Shown here in pieces: positions 44,866 to 58,412 of a DNA stretch of 64,000 nt (its first letter is position 1; every line of letters starts with the position of its first letter). The notes beneath the pieces were generated by a model. The model was not told the origin of the DNA. It was given only the letters and a program-made list of their open reading frames with translations, and ran no database searches. The stretch lies in the NCBI GenBank assembly GCA_030562195.1, contig JAUJPP010000007.1:29013769-29077768 (forward strand). Direction: 5' to 3'. This DNA is from Nipponacmea schrenckii. Its lineage: Eukaryota > Mollusca > Gastropoda > Lottiidae. The position numbers were made by a program, and so were the translations under genes.

Positions 44866-47050
44866 TATTTTTATTTTGTGGGTCAGTGTCATAGGGTAGT
44901 TTTAGCAGGGTAGTTTTAATACCTTCCGATGAAACCATGTGACCCAAGTATTTTACTTCTTTCTGGAAAAACTTGCATTTCTTAGGTGCTAACTTTAACC
45001 AAAATTCATCTAAACGTTGAAATACCTTTCTTAACCTCTCCAGATGTTGTTCGTATAAGTTCGAAAATATTATTAAATCATCTAGGTATATCACGCATAT
45101 CTTCAAATTCAGATCTCCAAGGCATCCCTCCATTAACCTCTGATACGTTGCTGGGGCATTTGTGAGACCAAAAGGCAGGCGAGTGTACTCTTAGAAACCA
45201 AGCAGTCCGACGGTAAACGCAGTCTTTCGCTTGCCACATTCTCTCAAAGCAACTTGGTGGCACCCTGACATCATTTCTAATACTGAGAAACAGCATGAGC
45301 CTACTATGTTCTCCAGTAATTCCTCAATTCTAGGTAATGCGCATGCGTCTTTTACGGTTCTTTTATTCAGTTGACGAAAATCAACACAAAGACGAAGACT
45401 GTTATCTTTCTTTCTAACTAGAACTATATTTGACGCAAATGTACTGTGAGATTTCTGAATTATTCCACAAGCTAAGAAGATCTTGAAGGTGGTTCTGAAC
45501 TTCTTTATAAATGTTTGGTGGTATTCGCCTGTTTCTGTTTAAAAGGTGTTTCATCAATCAAATGTATCTCATGTTCCACCATATGCGTGCATCCCACATC
45601 AGTATCACTCCCCGAGAATATATGAGACCAGGTCGAAATAAAATCCCTTATACCTTACAATTGTTGTCCGTTGAGTATCGAGCCTGAAAAATCTATTTTC
45701 GATAATATGTTTTCTGAATGAATCGATGTTGAATCTGCAGTAGCAATTGAGTGGTTGATGACAGATACTGGACGGACTTCGCATAATATAGACTGTGGTT
45801 GAAATGGATATGAAGATAAATTTGCAACTCTTACGTAGACCAAGTCCTTCTTCTCTGGACCAAAATCAATCAAGACGGGAGATATTTCCACTGTGTCAGA
45901 TAGTTTAGAATCTAATGATGGTTGACATTATACTGTTCCAGATAAAGCTGAGAATTTAGAATCAATATATCCAACCACTGTCGTAGACTTATTATTATAC
46001 AGCAAAATAGAATTCTTCTCTACACTTTTAACCAATCCAGTTTTCCATGACTTTACATCATTCCTATGTTGCATTCTTAAACATTGATAAGCTAATTGCC
46101 ATGGTGTACCTCTAAGAGCTCGACAGTTGTGGTGTTTTACTTCTGACTCAGATGTTGAATTAATGATGTACTCTAAACCATTCGTTCTAATTAAGACAGG
46201 TGTGTGTACATGGAATGGTGTAACAGGTACTACTAAGAAGATGCATGGTACTGGTTCAATCTTATTCTTGGGAATGCCAAGATTATCCTCCTGCTGATTC
46301 CAGATTAATGATGGTATCCAAACCTTCGGATCGGCATTTTGATTCAGAATGATGAGAAACAGTCGATACTTGTGATCCTGAATCCAGCAATGAATTAGTC
46401 CTTATTCCATTTACATATATCTGGGCGATGTTGCTTTTGCCAATGACTGTATGTTAAGGGCTGTCCTCGTCTCCTAATATCTGCCCTTCGATGTAGACGT
46501 TTTCATGTTTAACGACTTCCTATCCTTGTTTAGCTTGACCAGACATCCTGATCGCACATGTCCTTTCTGTCCACAACGGAAGCAAGTTATGTCATCAGTG
46601 TCCTCATAATCGCTCTTGGGTTTATACTTAGCTTTACTTTCCTTCAGCTGCGTCACGTCTCTCTGCAAAGACTGTAGAGTGGCCGTCATTGTTTCCATCA
46701 TTTTCCTAAGGTCTTTATCTTCATCCCCCATTCGAACTTGCGCAGATTTCTGTTTAGACGAAGCGTTCATATCAGATTCAATCCTCCTAACCTCCACAAG
46801 CAGATCTTCAAACTGTCTGATTCGATCGTACTTGTGAGCAGATCTTAGCTTCAGTTCCTTATCCAATCCATTGTATAATCTTGAGTAACCTCTGCTTTTG
46901 TAAGATGTGATCTAGTGTAGGCTACATCCCCATTCTGAAACTGTCTCCTTAGGTCTCTTGGTGGTGGAATAAAATTCTGCCAACAGATCCCGTGTTTCTT
47001 CAACTCTACCAAAAATCTCTATGAGTTTAGTAATTAGTCTGGATATATCC
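44866..47050 (-). pseudogene. Decayed Ty3/Gypsy retrotransposon: gag, protease, reverse transcriptase
   Basis: On the minus strand, gag (46866-46474) carries a CCHC knuckle, CFRCGQKGHVRSGC, after a coiled-coil-like region. A protease active site LLDSGS lies at 46376-46387. The reverse transcriptase has LPFGLTNAPATYQRLM (near 45170-45130) and IYLDDLIIFS (near 45090-45060). A TAA at 45191-45193 and several frameshifts interrupt it, and one palm motif reads LEM where LDL is usual. RNase H, integrase and both LTRs are not visible. The RT is cut by repeat sequence near 44890. Confidence 0.8.
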
Positions 47051-49600
47051 ACATCATGTCCAAGTCGCATTAAAACTCATCCCACTTCACCACGAAGAGA
47101 CTGTAGTACAACATCCTCGCTGTATGTATATCGACGTAGTCTCCACCTCAAATTTCCAAACATAAAAGGAGACGTCAGATTTTGATGAAGAATCTCCAGA
47201 GAAAAATGAAATTTTCGGTATAGATGAAGTGGAGATTATCTTTACATCTTTCTTCTCTCTTGTTTTCCTACGTGTATTTGAGGGTAAAGGTCTTTAATGA
47301 GGTGCAAGACACGTAATTACATATTATTCATGTTCGTTCATTGTTATTTAGACCACTTTATTTTTCAGGACATATTATATTTTTTCCGAAAAGTTGAGCA
47401 AAAACTTTTTGTTTAAATATCAGTTCATCGCTCAACTATACATTTATTTATTTAAAACAATATAAAGTATTGGTTGTTATTTTATTAGATTTGACAATAA
47501 AAAATATGCCAAATTACTATTTGTGCTGATTTCGACAATTTATAGACCTTAGGTCAGTCAAGGACAGAAGTAATAAACAGATCCTTATAATGTTTCAACT
47601 GGTAAAGGGGGGGAAACCTTAGTTACTACCAGAACACAATTGATTAAGTACACTAGTAGTTGTAGATCATGGAGCTATTTTCTAGTTGCTTATGAAAGCA
47701 ATACGTTAGATTGTTGAGTAAATAGATATCGAAAAGAAAACATGTTTATATATATATGTCTATGGTTCAGGCTATGGAACTGACACTTGTAGACCTCAAT
47801 GACTATTAGGCCTAGGCCTAGATAATTAACTAAGTTATTTTGGTCTGTAGCCAGTTACCCAGTTGTCGCTTGGCTTATGTCATCAAAACAGTCATAAAAT
47901 ATTAAGAAATAGATCTGAAAAGTTTGGATGTCAGATTAGATGAGTGAACTTGATATTTGGGGTTGATCATTTACAATGTGCCTTAACTAGAAGTAGATCA
48001 GTCATGTCGATTGACCTAGATTTTGAAGGTCAAGGACGTTTGCCAGGTATAGGATGAAAATTATTGACAAACCTGAGAGATTTTGTCGAATGTTTGATAC
48101 ATATTTGAACTAACAATAAAATTTGAAGGATATATTCTCTAAAAGAAGATGCCATATATTGTAAGTAATATTGAAATCCTAGAAATTTGGCTGAAATTTT
48201 GTAATAATTGCTTCAAAATCATAAAAACACAGTGATGAAATATTGGTTCACTTATGCTTTTTTGTGGTGGAGAACATGTTTTCGTCTTAAGTTATTTATT
48301 GTTACGTATTGTCAGTTGGCACAATTATTTTGTATATATTCTTAAAGCATTATAACAACTTTTTATTCAATTATATATATGAGAAATTATATTGTACCGG
48401 TAGGGCCTACTACTACACTACATAGTCCATGTCGTCTGTTTAGTAAATATACAATTTCAACAAGTAGGCTCGGCCTAGGCCTGCCACCTATTTTGATAAA
48501 ATGAACATGATCATTATTAATATTAAATAATACAGAAGTTTTCACTGATCTTTCCTGTAATCTTTAAGTTTATATGTTATAATTCCTTCAGTTTTGAAAT
48601 GATTTGCCATGAAACTAATTTTATTTGCATGTTGTCTACCTCAAGCCTATAGTAACTTTATTTTCATTTCTCAATGAAATGGTTATTGTAGGCCTACGTA
48701 GTCCCCTACTGCTACTGAATACTAGACTAAGCCTAGCTAGAGACATAGGACATACTCAAATAATACCTTTTCTCTAGGATAGGGGAAACAAGGTTCAATA
48801 GTCTGTCTCAGATGACAATCAATCAATACTGAGGTATTCCTATAAAAATTTATTAGACCAAATGTCATACAAAAAGAACCTTTACTCTAAAAATTACCAA
48901 ATAAGCTTACCAATTTTAAATTTTGTTGAGAAATGATTATATGTAAAACATCAGGATATTTTAGAAGAGAATGTTTGTCTCAGATCACTGGGAATTCAAT
49001 TAGCTGGCTTTAATTTCTAATACGGTACCGTAATAAAGCTTTCATTTTACCGTATATTATTTTGTTAATGTTTTAATAAAAGGGTATGGTAGCACAATTC
49101 ACTTCTATTCCTGTATTTAGTAATAATTTCCCTATATCACTGTAAGAGAAGAGTTACAATGAAAGCTTATTAAAAAAATATTTATTTAGGGGTTTGGAAT
49201 AATTGGTTGAAAGTGTGGGGATTGTATCAAATGTCCTGAAATTGCAACCATTTACCACAAATGTAAAAGTAATAAATTCTTTGTTTTTTGTAAGTTTATC
49301 AATAGATTTGTTTCTACAGTTCATTTCTTTAATAAAAAAAATTAATTATGTTAAAGATAGCTTTTGAATTTTATGAAATTTTGTTTGTCAGTTTAAATTG
49401 ATAATATCTTGGATAAGTAAGAATTATGGTCTCATATTGACGAAGCCATGAAAATTTCTCCGGGAAAATGGATGTTTCTTCCTAGGCAACCACGTGTATA
49501 ATTTTTGCATAGCTTGCATAATTTTTTAAATAAAAAGTGTGCGTCAATTAAAATTCACATAACTAGTTCAAGTAAACTATATTGTCTCCAGTTAATGTTT
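47051..49600. other. Non-coding AT-rich stretch
   Basis: I see no convincing coding frame, RNA gene or transposon end here. Upstream gag-leader sequence may reach about 47250. The rest is unique-looking AT-rich sequence, probably intergenic or intronic. Confidence 0.5.
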
Positions 49601-49622
49601 TGAATTAGTTGTGTTTTGTCAG

Positions 49623-49660
49623 AAATGACCAAGTTTGATAGTGTGCAGCTGTCTAAGTTG
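49623..49660 (+). CDS. Candidate short first coding exon (12 codons)
   Basis: TTTTGTCAG precedes an ATG at 49625 that opens MTKFDSVQLSKL and ends exactly at a strong donor, GTGAGT. Size and signals suit a small coding exon of a plus-strand gene. The next candidate exon (54373) is not in phase with it, so they would be alternative starts or unrelated. Transcript evidence is absent. Confidence 0.3.
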
Positions 49661-49948
49661 GTGAGTTTGAATCTGTTCTTGTTTTATAATGTAAATAACA
49701 ATTTTATACAATGACCAATGCGTTTGATTTTAAGTCATGTGAACTTATTATCCTGATAAGGATTGTGTATCTGAAACACACTGAACAGTTGGCTGCGTAG
49801 GATGAGCTTTAGCCAATTAGCTTTGATACAAAACTGTGTTCTTGATTTGATCTCAATATTTTATTGACTGTATGTAATTTCACATACAAGCAAATATGTA
49901 TATGTAAATTTGTAATGGCTGAATAAAAAGGGTCTTTGATTGTTCAAG

Positions 49949-50011
49949 ATGGCAGCGTCTATAGGGAGAAAGTCAGATTCAACAAATGATCGTTTACTTA
50001 GTTTATTAATG
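49949..50011 (+). CDS. Candidate alternative first exon
   Basis: CAAGATGGCAGCG is a typical animal start context and contains a YY1-like AAGATGGC. It opens MAASIGRKSDSTNDRLLSLL, followed by a weak donor (GTTTGT). It may be an alternative promoter exon of the same plus-strand gene. Low support. Confidence 0.22.
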
Positions 50012-50213
50012 GTTTGTTTCACACAAGCAAAACATTTTTCAAGGAGTTGAGGCTTTGCCTATGTCAAAATATGACATGTTTCTGGTTTAAGAAAAGTAGT
50101 TTATCAACTAGGCTCAGGATCTGAATCTGGTAACTAGGTATAATATGTTATGGACTGAACCAAACCACTACTTAAATAGGCCAAATCTTACACACAACCT
50201 GATGTCAGCCTAC

Positions 50214-50410
50214 ATTCATGATTGTAGAATACATATTGTAATGGAGATTTGCATCCCTTAAGCTTATTCATGATTGTAGTATTCATGATTGTAGTATACT
50301 ATTGTAATTGAGATTTGCATCCCTTTATTCAAAATTGTAGTACACTATTGTAATTGAGATTTGCATCCTTTTTTCATAGGATTATTTTAGTATACATATT
50401 GTGATGGTTT
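50214..50410 (+). repeat. Three-copy repeat with ATTTGCAT octamers
   Basis: Three imperfect copies contain 'ctattgtaattgagatttgcatcc'-like sequence, with exact ATTTGCAT at 50247-50254, 50313-50320 and 50359-50366. ATTTGCAT is the POU octamer on the reverse strand. Confidence 0.6.
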
Positions 50411-50927
50411 TGTTTTTCTGATGAACATAAATAAGATTTAATGCAGGTTAGGTACCGGTATGTATTATCTATAATTAGTGAATTTTTTTAAAAATAGAAA
50501 AACGACAAAAAAAAAAAAAAAAATATATTATATATATGTCAGATTTTTAATCTATTGTTCATATATAATCAAACATAATATCAATACACTTTACACTATA
50601 ACAGCCATCAATGATATTAAAAATTATACATTCATTGTCCTGAGAAATCTTTATATTTTTTTTATCATATACTTACTTAGATATTATATATTAAAAAATA
50701 TTTGAACACCACAGTGAAAAGTTAAAAGGGTGTTGTAACAGGTTATGAATGAAGAGTAAAGCTTGTGATCACTGGGTCGTGAGAGTTGTAAATAAAAGAG
50801 ACCATTGCGTGCAATCATTTGTCCTTGGTTACATAGAGTGTGATATCAACTGTACCAAAACTTTAGCTTGTCAGCCAACCATAGTGATGTAGTCTGCAAT
50901 ATTAGTTACAGTTGAGTCAGATGATTT

Positions 50928-51600
50928 GTCATCTACCAACCAAGTAACTGATGGACCCACCAACCATATGTCATCCACCAACCAAGCAACTGATGGACCC
51001 ACCAACCATATGTCATCTACCAACCTAGTAACTGATGGACCCACCAATCGTATGTCATCTACCAACCAAGAAACTGATGGACCTCCAACCGTTTGTCATC
51101 TACCAACCTAGGAACTGATGGACCCACCAACCGTATGTCATCTACCAACCAAACAACTGATGAACCCACCATCCATATGTCATCTTCCAACCTAGCAACT
51201 GATGGACCCACTAACCGTATGTCATCTACCAGCCTAGCAACTGATGGACCTTCCAACTGGATGTCATCTAGCAACTGATGGACCCACCAACCTAGCAACT
51301 GATGGGACCAACCAACCCTATGTCATCTACCAACCAAGCAACTGATGGACCCACCAACCGTATGTCATCTACCAACCAAACAACTGATGAACCCACCATC
51401 CATATGTCATCTTCCAACCTAGCAACTGATGGACCCACCAACCGTATGTCATCTACCTGCCTAGCAACTGATGGACCTACCAACCTAGCAAATGATGGGA
51501 CCAACTAACCCTATGTCATCTACCAACCAAGCAACTGATCTACCAACCAAGCAACTGATGGACCCACCAACTGTATGTCATCTACCAACCTAGCAACTGT
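50928..51600 (+). repeat. 42-bp minisatellite
   Basis: About 15 units of CATCTACCAACCAAGCAACT plus GATGGACCCACCAACCGTATGT. The 42-base period equals 14 codons, so long frames arise (MSSTNQATDGPTNR on the plus strand). Units of other length break every frame, so I treat it as non-coding. Stray units recur at 53175-53270. Confidence 0.85.
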
Positions 51601-51949
51601 ATTAACACGACTGTCATATCATTAAGCTGGATGCAGAGTTCTTATTACAGGCTAACCAAGCTTAGGGTCACTGAATTTTAAGATAAAAATAATTCCACAC
51701 AGAAACAATGACAAAATTGTTACCTATTAAATTTTGTACCTAAATACAGTAAATCAATAATTAATATTTGTTAATTGATAGGAAGATTTTGAACTATATT
51801 TTATCTTTATTTTATAAAAGTATTACTAATATGTGTATGTCAATAACTGAAGTCTGGAGCAGTGTTAAACCATTTGTTGAAGGCTAAACCAACTATTGGT
51901 TGTCAATCTGAGATTTTCATAGGATAAACAAAAACTTCACAAAAATCAT

Positions 51950-52840
51950 ATTGTGTTGCATATCAATCAAATAGATTAATAATCATATTGTGTTGCATAT
52001 CAATCAAATAACTTAATAATAATAATCATATTGTGTTGCATATCAATCAAATAACGTAATACTAATAATCATTTATGTTTATATCAATCAAATAACTTAA
52101 TATTAATAATCATATTGTGTTGTATATCAATCAAATAACTTAATAATTATAATCATATTGTGTTGTATATCAATCAAATAACTTAATATTAATTAAATTT
52201 GTTGTATTTAAATATAAAATTATATCATATTGTGTTGTCATATCAATCAAATAGATATAATAATCATATTGTGTTGCATATTAATCAAATAACTTAATAA
52301 TAATAATCATATTGTGTTGCATATCAATCAAATAACGTAATTATAATAATCATTTTGTGTTGCATATCAATCAAATAACTTAATAATAATAATCATATTG
52401 TGTTGCATATCAATCAAATAACTTAATACTAATAATCATATTATGTTGTATATCAATCAAATAACTTAATAATAAAATCATATTGTGTTGTATATCAATC
52501 AAATAACTTAATATAATAATCATATTGTGTTGTATATCAATCAAATAACTTAATAATTAAAATCATATTGTGTTGTATATCAATCAAATAACTTAATATT
52601 AATAATCATATTGTGTTGTATATCAATCAAATAACTTAATAATTATAATCATATTGTGTTGTATATCAATCAAATAACTTATAATAATAATAATCTTATT
52701 GTGTTGCATATTAATCAAACAACTAATAATAATAATAATCGTATTGTGTTGCATTTCAATCAAATAACTTATAGTAATAATAATCATATTGTGTTGCATA
52801 TCTATCAAATAACTTATAGTAATAATAATCATGTTTTGAA
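51950..52840 (+). repeat. 41-bp AT-rich minisatellite
   Basis: About 22 units of 'aatcatattgtgttg' plus 'catatcaatcaaataactt' plus a variable AATA-rich linker. It begins 350 bases after the 42-bp array but shares no sequence with it. It has no coding value despite short frames on both strands. Confidence 0.85.
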
Positions 52841-53799
52841 GGACCAGAAAAGTTATAAATGTCAATGTGTAAGATAAGATTGTTTATGAAGTCAATTTGT
52901 CTTTGTACTGTACCTTATTGACCATTGGGTTTCTACACTGTAAAACATATTTACTAAGTTTCTTGTTGTTCAATAAGTTATAAAAACTAGGAAATACCAG
53001 GCTTAATGTTGGAAAACTAACTTGAAATAGTTATCAGTGAAAATATCAAAGAAATAATTTGTTGAAAAATATTTTAAGACTCAAGTTAAATTCTTCCACT
53101 TGAAGAAGTATTTATTTTTAATTTTCTTGGCCCTGAACATAGTAAACTCACCACAAAAGTGGTACAGCTGAAAAATCTACCAACCTAGCAACTGATGGAC
53201 CCACCAACCATATGTCATGTACAAACCAAGCAACTGATGGACCAACCAGCTGTATGTCATCTTCCTTACTTGACAAACAAAATTTAGGTTGATCTGGTGT
53301 CAGTTGTTTCTCTTTCAGTTGTATGATAACCAGTCATAACACAGTGCTCAGCTTTAGTTGAGCAGAGATATTAATGAACATCTGGGTTCGATTCAACATA
53401 AACAAGGGCAGTCTAGTATTATTTGAGGTAGAATAGTAGTTATTAGTGACAGATACACCAGTCTCAGAAACTGAAATTGTTTCATTAAGTCAATCAGTAA
53501 TAGTGTTCACCAGTTCACCTCATATTTTCAGACTTTTTATCATTGTGTATCCACAATAAACCTTCACACTTTTGAAACAACTCTGTTGGAGAACAGGTGT
53601 TTTTTTTTTTTTGTCATTAAGGTCAAAGTAGATCAGTCTAATTTCGATCCCTTTTTTTGATCAATATTCGTCAAATCAACCTTTTGACATGACCTGCTTG
53701 AAACCAATTTCTCCATAGCTGCCATTTTGTGACGCTAACAAATAGTGTCTATTGCTGCTTGGAACATACCAACAGGTTAGGTTAAAGAGCTTATTTGAC

Positions 53800-53850
53800 G
53801 AATGGTCAAGAGCGCCGCCGTTAGAGCCGCCGTTAAAGATATAAAAGCTT
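53800..53850 (+). promoter_or_regulatory. Possible promoter: GC-rich patch and TATA box
   Basis: An unusually CpG-rich patch for this region ('agcgccgccgttagagccgcc') is followed by GATATAAAAGC near 53838. It stands about 530 bases upstream of the candidate exon at 54373 in the same orientation. Confidence 0.3.
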
Positions 53851-54372
53851 ATAAGGAGGGGGTTGGTCTAATCTTAATTAGACTAAGGTTAGATGTACAA
53901 CCTTTTGCAATGTTGATGTACGTACATCATGTAAATGTAACCCCATCACTGCCAGAGCTTGCGATTTTTTTACTGATCTAATACTTCTGAAGGCAATTTA
54001 CGTTTTCAAAGCCCAAGGACTGATTCTTGCAATTCAGTTTCATAGTTTGCGTTTGCAGCCAGTATATTTGCAGACTAAAAAGACTTGAATATGGAAGTTG
54101 ATCTTTTGAAATGATTAAATTTGCATCTTAATTGCTTATGAAATTATTTGTCATTCAGCCCACAGGTTTTTGTTCTAGTCTATAAATCTGTTTCTGTTAT
54201 CGATCAATATGTAAATGATACTATTAAAGTCATTGAAGTGTCAAATATTTATGTAAAAAAAGTATATCAATATTATAATTGTTAACACATTGTTAACATA
54301 GAGCGAAAAACTCTTTTGGGCTATTTGATGTAGGTTCAAAACTTGGATATTTTTATCACATCTTTATTTTAG

Positions 54373-54568
54373 GTATGTAGACAAGAATAGACAAAAGATT
54401 TTAGTGTTTGTCCAAAGCATCTTGTCAATTCTATGTGATCTGGAATATTGATTAAATGGATTCCTCAGATAGTTCATGGTTTCAACCATCATCCTCACAT
54501 ACATCAACTTCTCCAATCTCCCCTTCTCCTATCTCCCCTTCTGGTACGAGTAGTTTGAGCTCAGAGGT
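54373..54568 (+). CDS. Candidate first coding exon, Ser/Pro-rich N-terminus
   Basis: TTTATTTTAG at 54363-54372 is a good acceptor, and GTAAGT directly after 54568 is a strong donor. The ATG near 54456 opens a 37-codon stretch beginning MDSSDSSWFQPSSSHTSTSP and rich in SPISPS repeats, which runs open to the donor. It looks like the disordered N-terminus of a nuclear or signalling protein whose later exons lie beyond the window or in its right part. The family is not recognised. Confidence 0.45.
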
Positions 54569-57200
54569 AAGTGCCATTTTTTTTTATAAAAAAAACTCTG
54601 CCATTAGAAGGCAAATAACCTGATCACCAAAGGAGTATTTTAATTATTACTACTTCAATAACCCATTACAAATAAAATTGATTCCTTTTGCAAACTAGTT
54701 TCCGTCTTAAATATAGAATATACCTAATAACAATAACAAAAAGGTGGTTTCTTGATCTGTTTATAATTTGTAGAAAAGTGAAGAAAATCAGAAATAAATA
54801 AGCTTATTAGATTAGCACAAATTACAAATTGAGTTAAATCAACTTGTTTTGTGTTTTGCAAAAAGGTTTCACAATTAAGGTATTAATGGCTTACAGTTTT
54901 ATGATAAATTTATTAATCGTTAATAGTTTTCTCCAAAAAAAGGAAGAAAATGTCCAAAAAGGGATAATAATTAGTTTCACAGTCAAATCTTTTGTTCAGA
55001 TTTCTTGTATCATCTGTTTATTCATTTTCACAATAGTCAAGGTATGAGCACTTCTGCAGCATCACATTTTTATTAACGATTTTATTAAATTATACATTTA
55101 TGCAGTCAAGCATATCTTTTGAGGACTTTGATTGGCTTTATTCACTTACATATAATCCAACCAAATCGTTGCTTTTACAAACTTCTGTGATACAAGAGAG
55201 ATGACTATTGCAATCAAGGTATAAGATGCAGTCCATAATAGCTTGACATTGTGAAGATGCAGGTTTGTGAGGTATACCTTTAATATAATTCTATTACAAT
55301 CAAAGGAAGATGGTCCAACAATTTTTAACAGATTTATAAGAGTATTAAAGTTGCTGTTCATTCCCAGATCCATACCATTGTTTGCGGATATTTTTTGACG
55401 TTATTTTATGTAGTGTATGTTTGTGTTGACATTCCTTTGTTGTTTCTTTGGTTCTCCTACACTCACTATTTCTATCTTGACCCAATTTGACAAGTAATGT
55501 CACGAGAATTACAGACTGTCATGAAAAGATCTATTAGCTGGAAAAATCAATGTATTTATGAGGTTCATTTACCTGCACTTACTATAATAAATTCAACCTT
55601 AATTTTATCTAGAACTGTAGGTCACTGTGTCAAGAAAACATTTTGTCAGCCTCAGCAAGTTTATGGTTATGGGAAGAGAAAAAAATAAATCATAAAACAA
55701 TTATTTTGGGACATACTTATTGTCTATTGCAAGTCAAGAGATTTAAAAGTTTCTCTTCTGTAAAGTTTGGCCTTCAATAAAGTAAATTGAATCTCAGACC
55801 AATGGCAGTGATGAGTACCAAATAGTATGTACCCACAACTGTATCCCCACTGTTTTTAAGAAGTTTGAAAGTAAATTGAATATTTTTATGTTATGCTTCA
55901 ATATCTGCAGTCTCATCTCTGACAGAGTACCCCATTGGCCTATTAAGTCAGTCTTTCCCCCATGGTACCCCAACCTCTAAGAGACTGGCACCACCAATGC
56001 CCCTCCTGTTAGATCTTAAGATTTTGATTTTTTTACAAAGAGGAAGGCCTTTTATATTTCTATTACTTCATTTTGTGTGGTCTTATGTTCAGAATGGCCT
56101 GTATAAAAACAATTGTAATTTAATAGAACAATTTCAATGCATATGTCATAAAAGATAATTTGATGTCTGCAGCAACTTACAAGTAACTTAAGATGTATTT
56201 TTTATTCTAACCACCCACTATACCAAATCTATGTGTGACATAAGAGTCTAGAGTATGATCACCAAGACAGTTTCCTAATTTACATGTATTAAGTGTGAGC
56301 TCTAGTCTGAAATGATTAGTCCTTATCATGGTTCACAGTAACAGTCAGAGTTATGTAGTGCCTGATGTTATAGCCAATGTTTATTGTATTATATCAGCCA
56401 AATTGCTTTTGGTACATAATATGGGCCAATGTTATTCAGGTCTATTAGAATTAAATGAGGCTTGATATAATAACACTTACATTTGAATAATTTATGAATA
56501 CTGATATAGATTTGGTCTGTCTTCCAGATCATTTAGATTAAATAAAATAGCTTATATGTACCAAAAAAAATGCTTTAAGTCTGATTTGATTCTATTCTGT
56601 TGCAATAACTAACTGTTTAGTTAATTTGTTTTTTGTTAAATGCACCACATCAATTGGAAAAATAATTCCAAACTGTTTTGGTACATTATATGGCTTGACA
56701 TGATTTGACTATCAAGTTTGTATTGTATTTGATTTTGTAGAAATTTCCTCTGTTTTACTGAGTTAATTTGATCTGATTAATGAATTCTCTGATGTACCAA
56801 ATGAACCTTGAGTTTTCTAACAATTAGACTTCATTACTATTAATTCATCTTCATAATGTCAAGCTAGTACAAACTTGGTCTTATACCTGAACTGCATTAG
56901 CCACATTTCTTGTGTCACTGAAGTTAGTTAATGCAATGATTTGATTGGATTGTAAGGTACAGAATACAGCCAATCAGAGCCCTGGATAGAAATTCTGTAA
57001 CCACTGAGCTATAATGATGACAGTCTTTCTGTTCAGGGCTCAGGGTGACCAAATTCACTTGATAACAATTAAAAAAAATGCTGCAAAATTAACCAATTTT
57101 ATGGAAATAAGAACAAAACATCTATAAGAAGTGATTTGGTTTCATTGGCCTATAATTCTAAAAAGGTCCTAGAGCTAATTTTGATTGAACAATATTTAGC
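54569..57200. other. Probable intron or intergenic sequence
   Basis: This contains no frame or splice pair I can defend. Short frames such as 55497-55688 lack homology and context. If the exon at 54373 is real, this is the start of its first long intron. Confidence 0.4.
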
Positions 57201-57204
57201 TATG

Positions 57205-58009
57205 TACAGTATATCCTGCTCATACGACCACCTTTATTAAGAGCCCACCTTCAATAAACGACCACAATAAATTCCCCCCTACGAGTTTTCAATGTAATTA
57301 TCGACTAATAAGCGGCCACCTTCATTACGCGACCAGCGGCCATGTATTTATACTCCCAATTGATTAAAATAACTCAATTAAGCGACCATGACACTTTTGA
57401 TTATCTCCCGTAACAATATTCAAATTCACGCGTCGGTGATATTCAATGAGATTATCGCTAATCGGTAATTAGATAATCTTCTACAGATTAATTTTATAGC
57501 TTGTTGCTGATTAATATTGAAAGATATCATCATATTGACAATTATTATAAAGTACTGTAAAGGCTGCAATATTTCGTTTTTGGTAAAATTTAAACTACCG
57601 TAAATTTGATCAGAAAGCGAAAGTAGGGTATACCGGATGTTGTTATAAAAACATATTAATCAGGTGAAAATGGAATAAAGCGTGTTACCGGACAATTAAA
57701 ATGCAAGTAAAGAAGGATATCTTATTGATTTAAGGTAGAGAATTTTGACTTTGAAATCGATAATAACTGTGAGAACTTTGGTATCTAAAAGAAAATAAAA
57801 TACGACAAAATAGAGTATCCCGTGTGTAGATAGGAGATAGCATGCACAAGCAGTAGAAACTATACATGTATTAGTAAAAGTAAGATCCTATGATTTCCAA
57901 AACGTCAAAACGAAATGGTTTTGCAGTTCCTCTCTAAAGAGGCCACCTTCACTCAGTGACCGTTTTTGAATATTCCCTTGAGTGGTCTCTGAATGCAGGT
58001 TCTACTGTA
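57205..58009 (+). mobile_element. pogo-like MITE, 0.8 kb
   Basis: The ends are inverted: TACAGTATATCCTGCTCATA at the left and, reversed, TACAGTAGAACCTGCATTCA at the right, with TA at both edges. Subterminal 'gcggccacc' and 'cgaccacc' motifs repeat inward. These are known features of pogo/Tigger-type termini. No transposase is encoded, so it is non-autonomous and fairly old. Confidence 0.6.
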
Positions 58010-58169
58010 TAGTAATTTCTCTAACTTATTATCCCAGCCTCAAGTAAGTATGCAAATGGGGTTGGGTTTATACACCTGGGGTTGAAAGTTACAATTGTTT
58101 GGTTGGCATTTTATTCCTTTTCTTGAAACAATGTCAGCAATTGTCATTGTACTGTTGGCAAATGTTAAA

Positions 58170-58412
58170 ATGTACTTGGGTTTGCAATAGAAGCTATAGT
58201 TTTCATCCCATTTGAATGAAACTTGGTACGTGTATTGAAATAGATAAGATGGTGGTCAAGTTTGAATTTGATGATTTTCCATGAACAGTTTTGAGTTATT
58301 GCCCTGGACTTCAATATTCATTCAGTGAATATTTTGAGTTATTGCTTAATTTATTATTCAAATTCAATGCTGCCAGTGGGCGTATGTTACCTTGCCTGGC
58401 AAGCTATCTTTA
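58170..58412 (+). repeat. Solitary right end of the HINE/pearl-like element
   Basis: One divergent core unit ('aatagaagctatagttttca') and the terminus 'ccagtgggcgtatgttacc' plus the CTTGCCTGGCAAG hairpin match 44660-44865. No left end lies nearby. Confidence 0.75.

Noticed and set aside
50926..51508. Frames encoding MSSTNQATDGPTN-type repeats on both strands
   Set aside because: The 42-bp period leaves frames open by chance, but unit-length changes break each one and no splice or start context supports coding.
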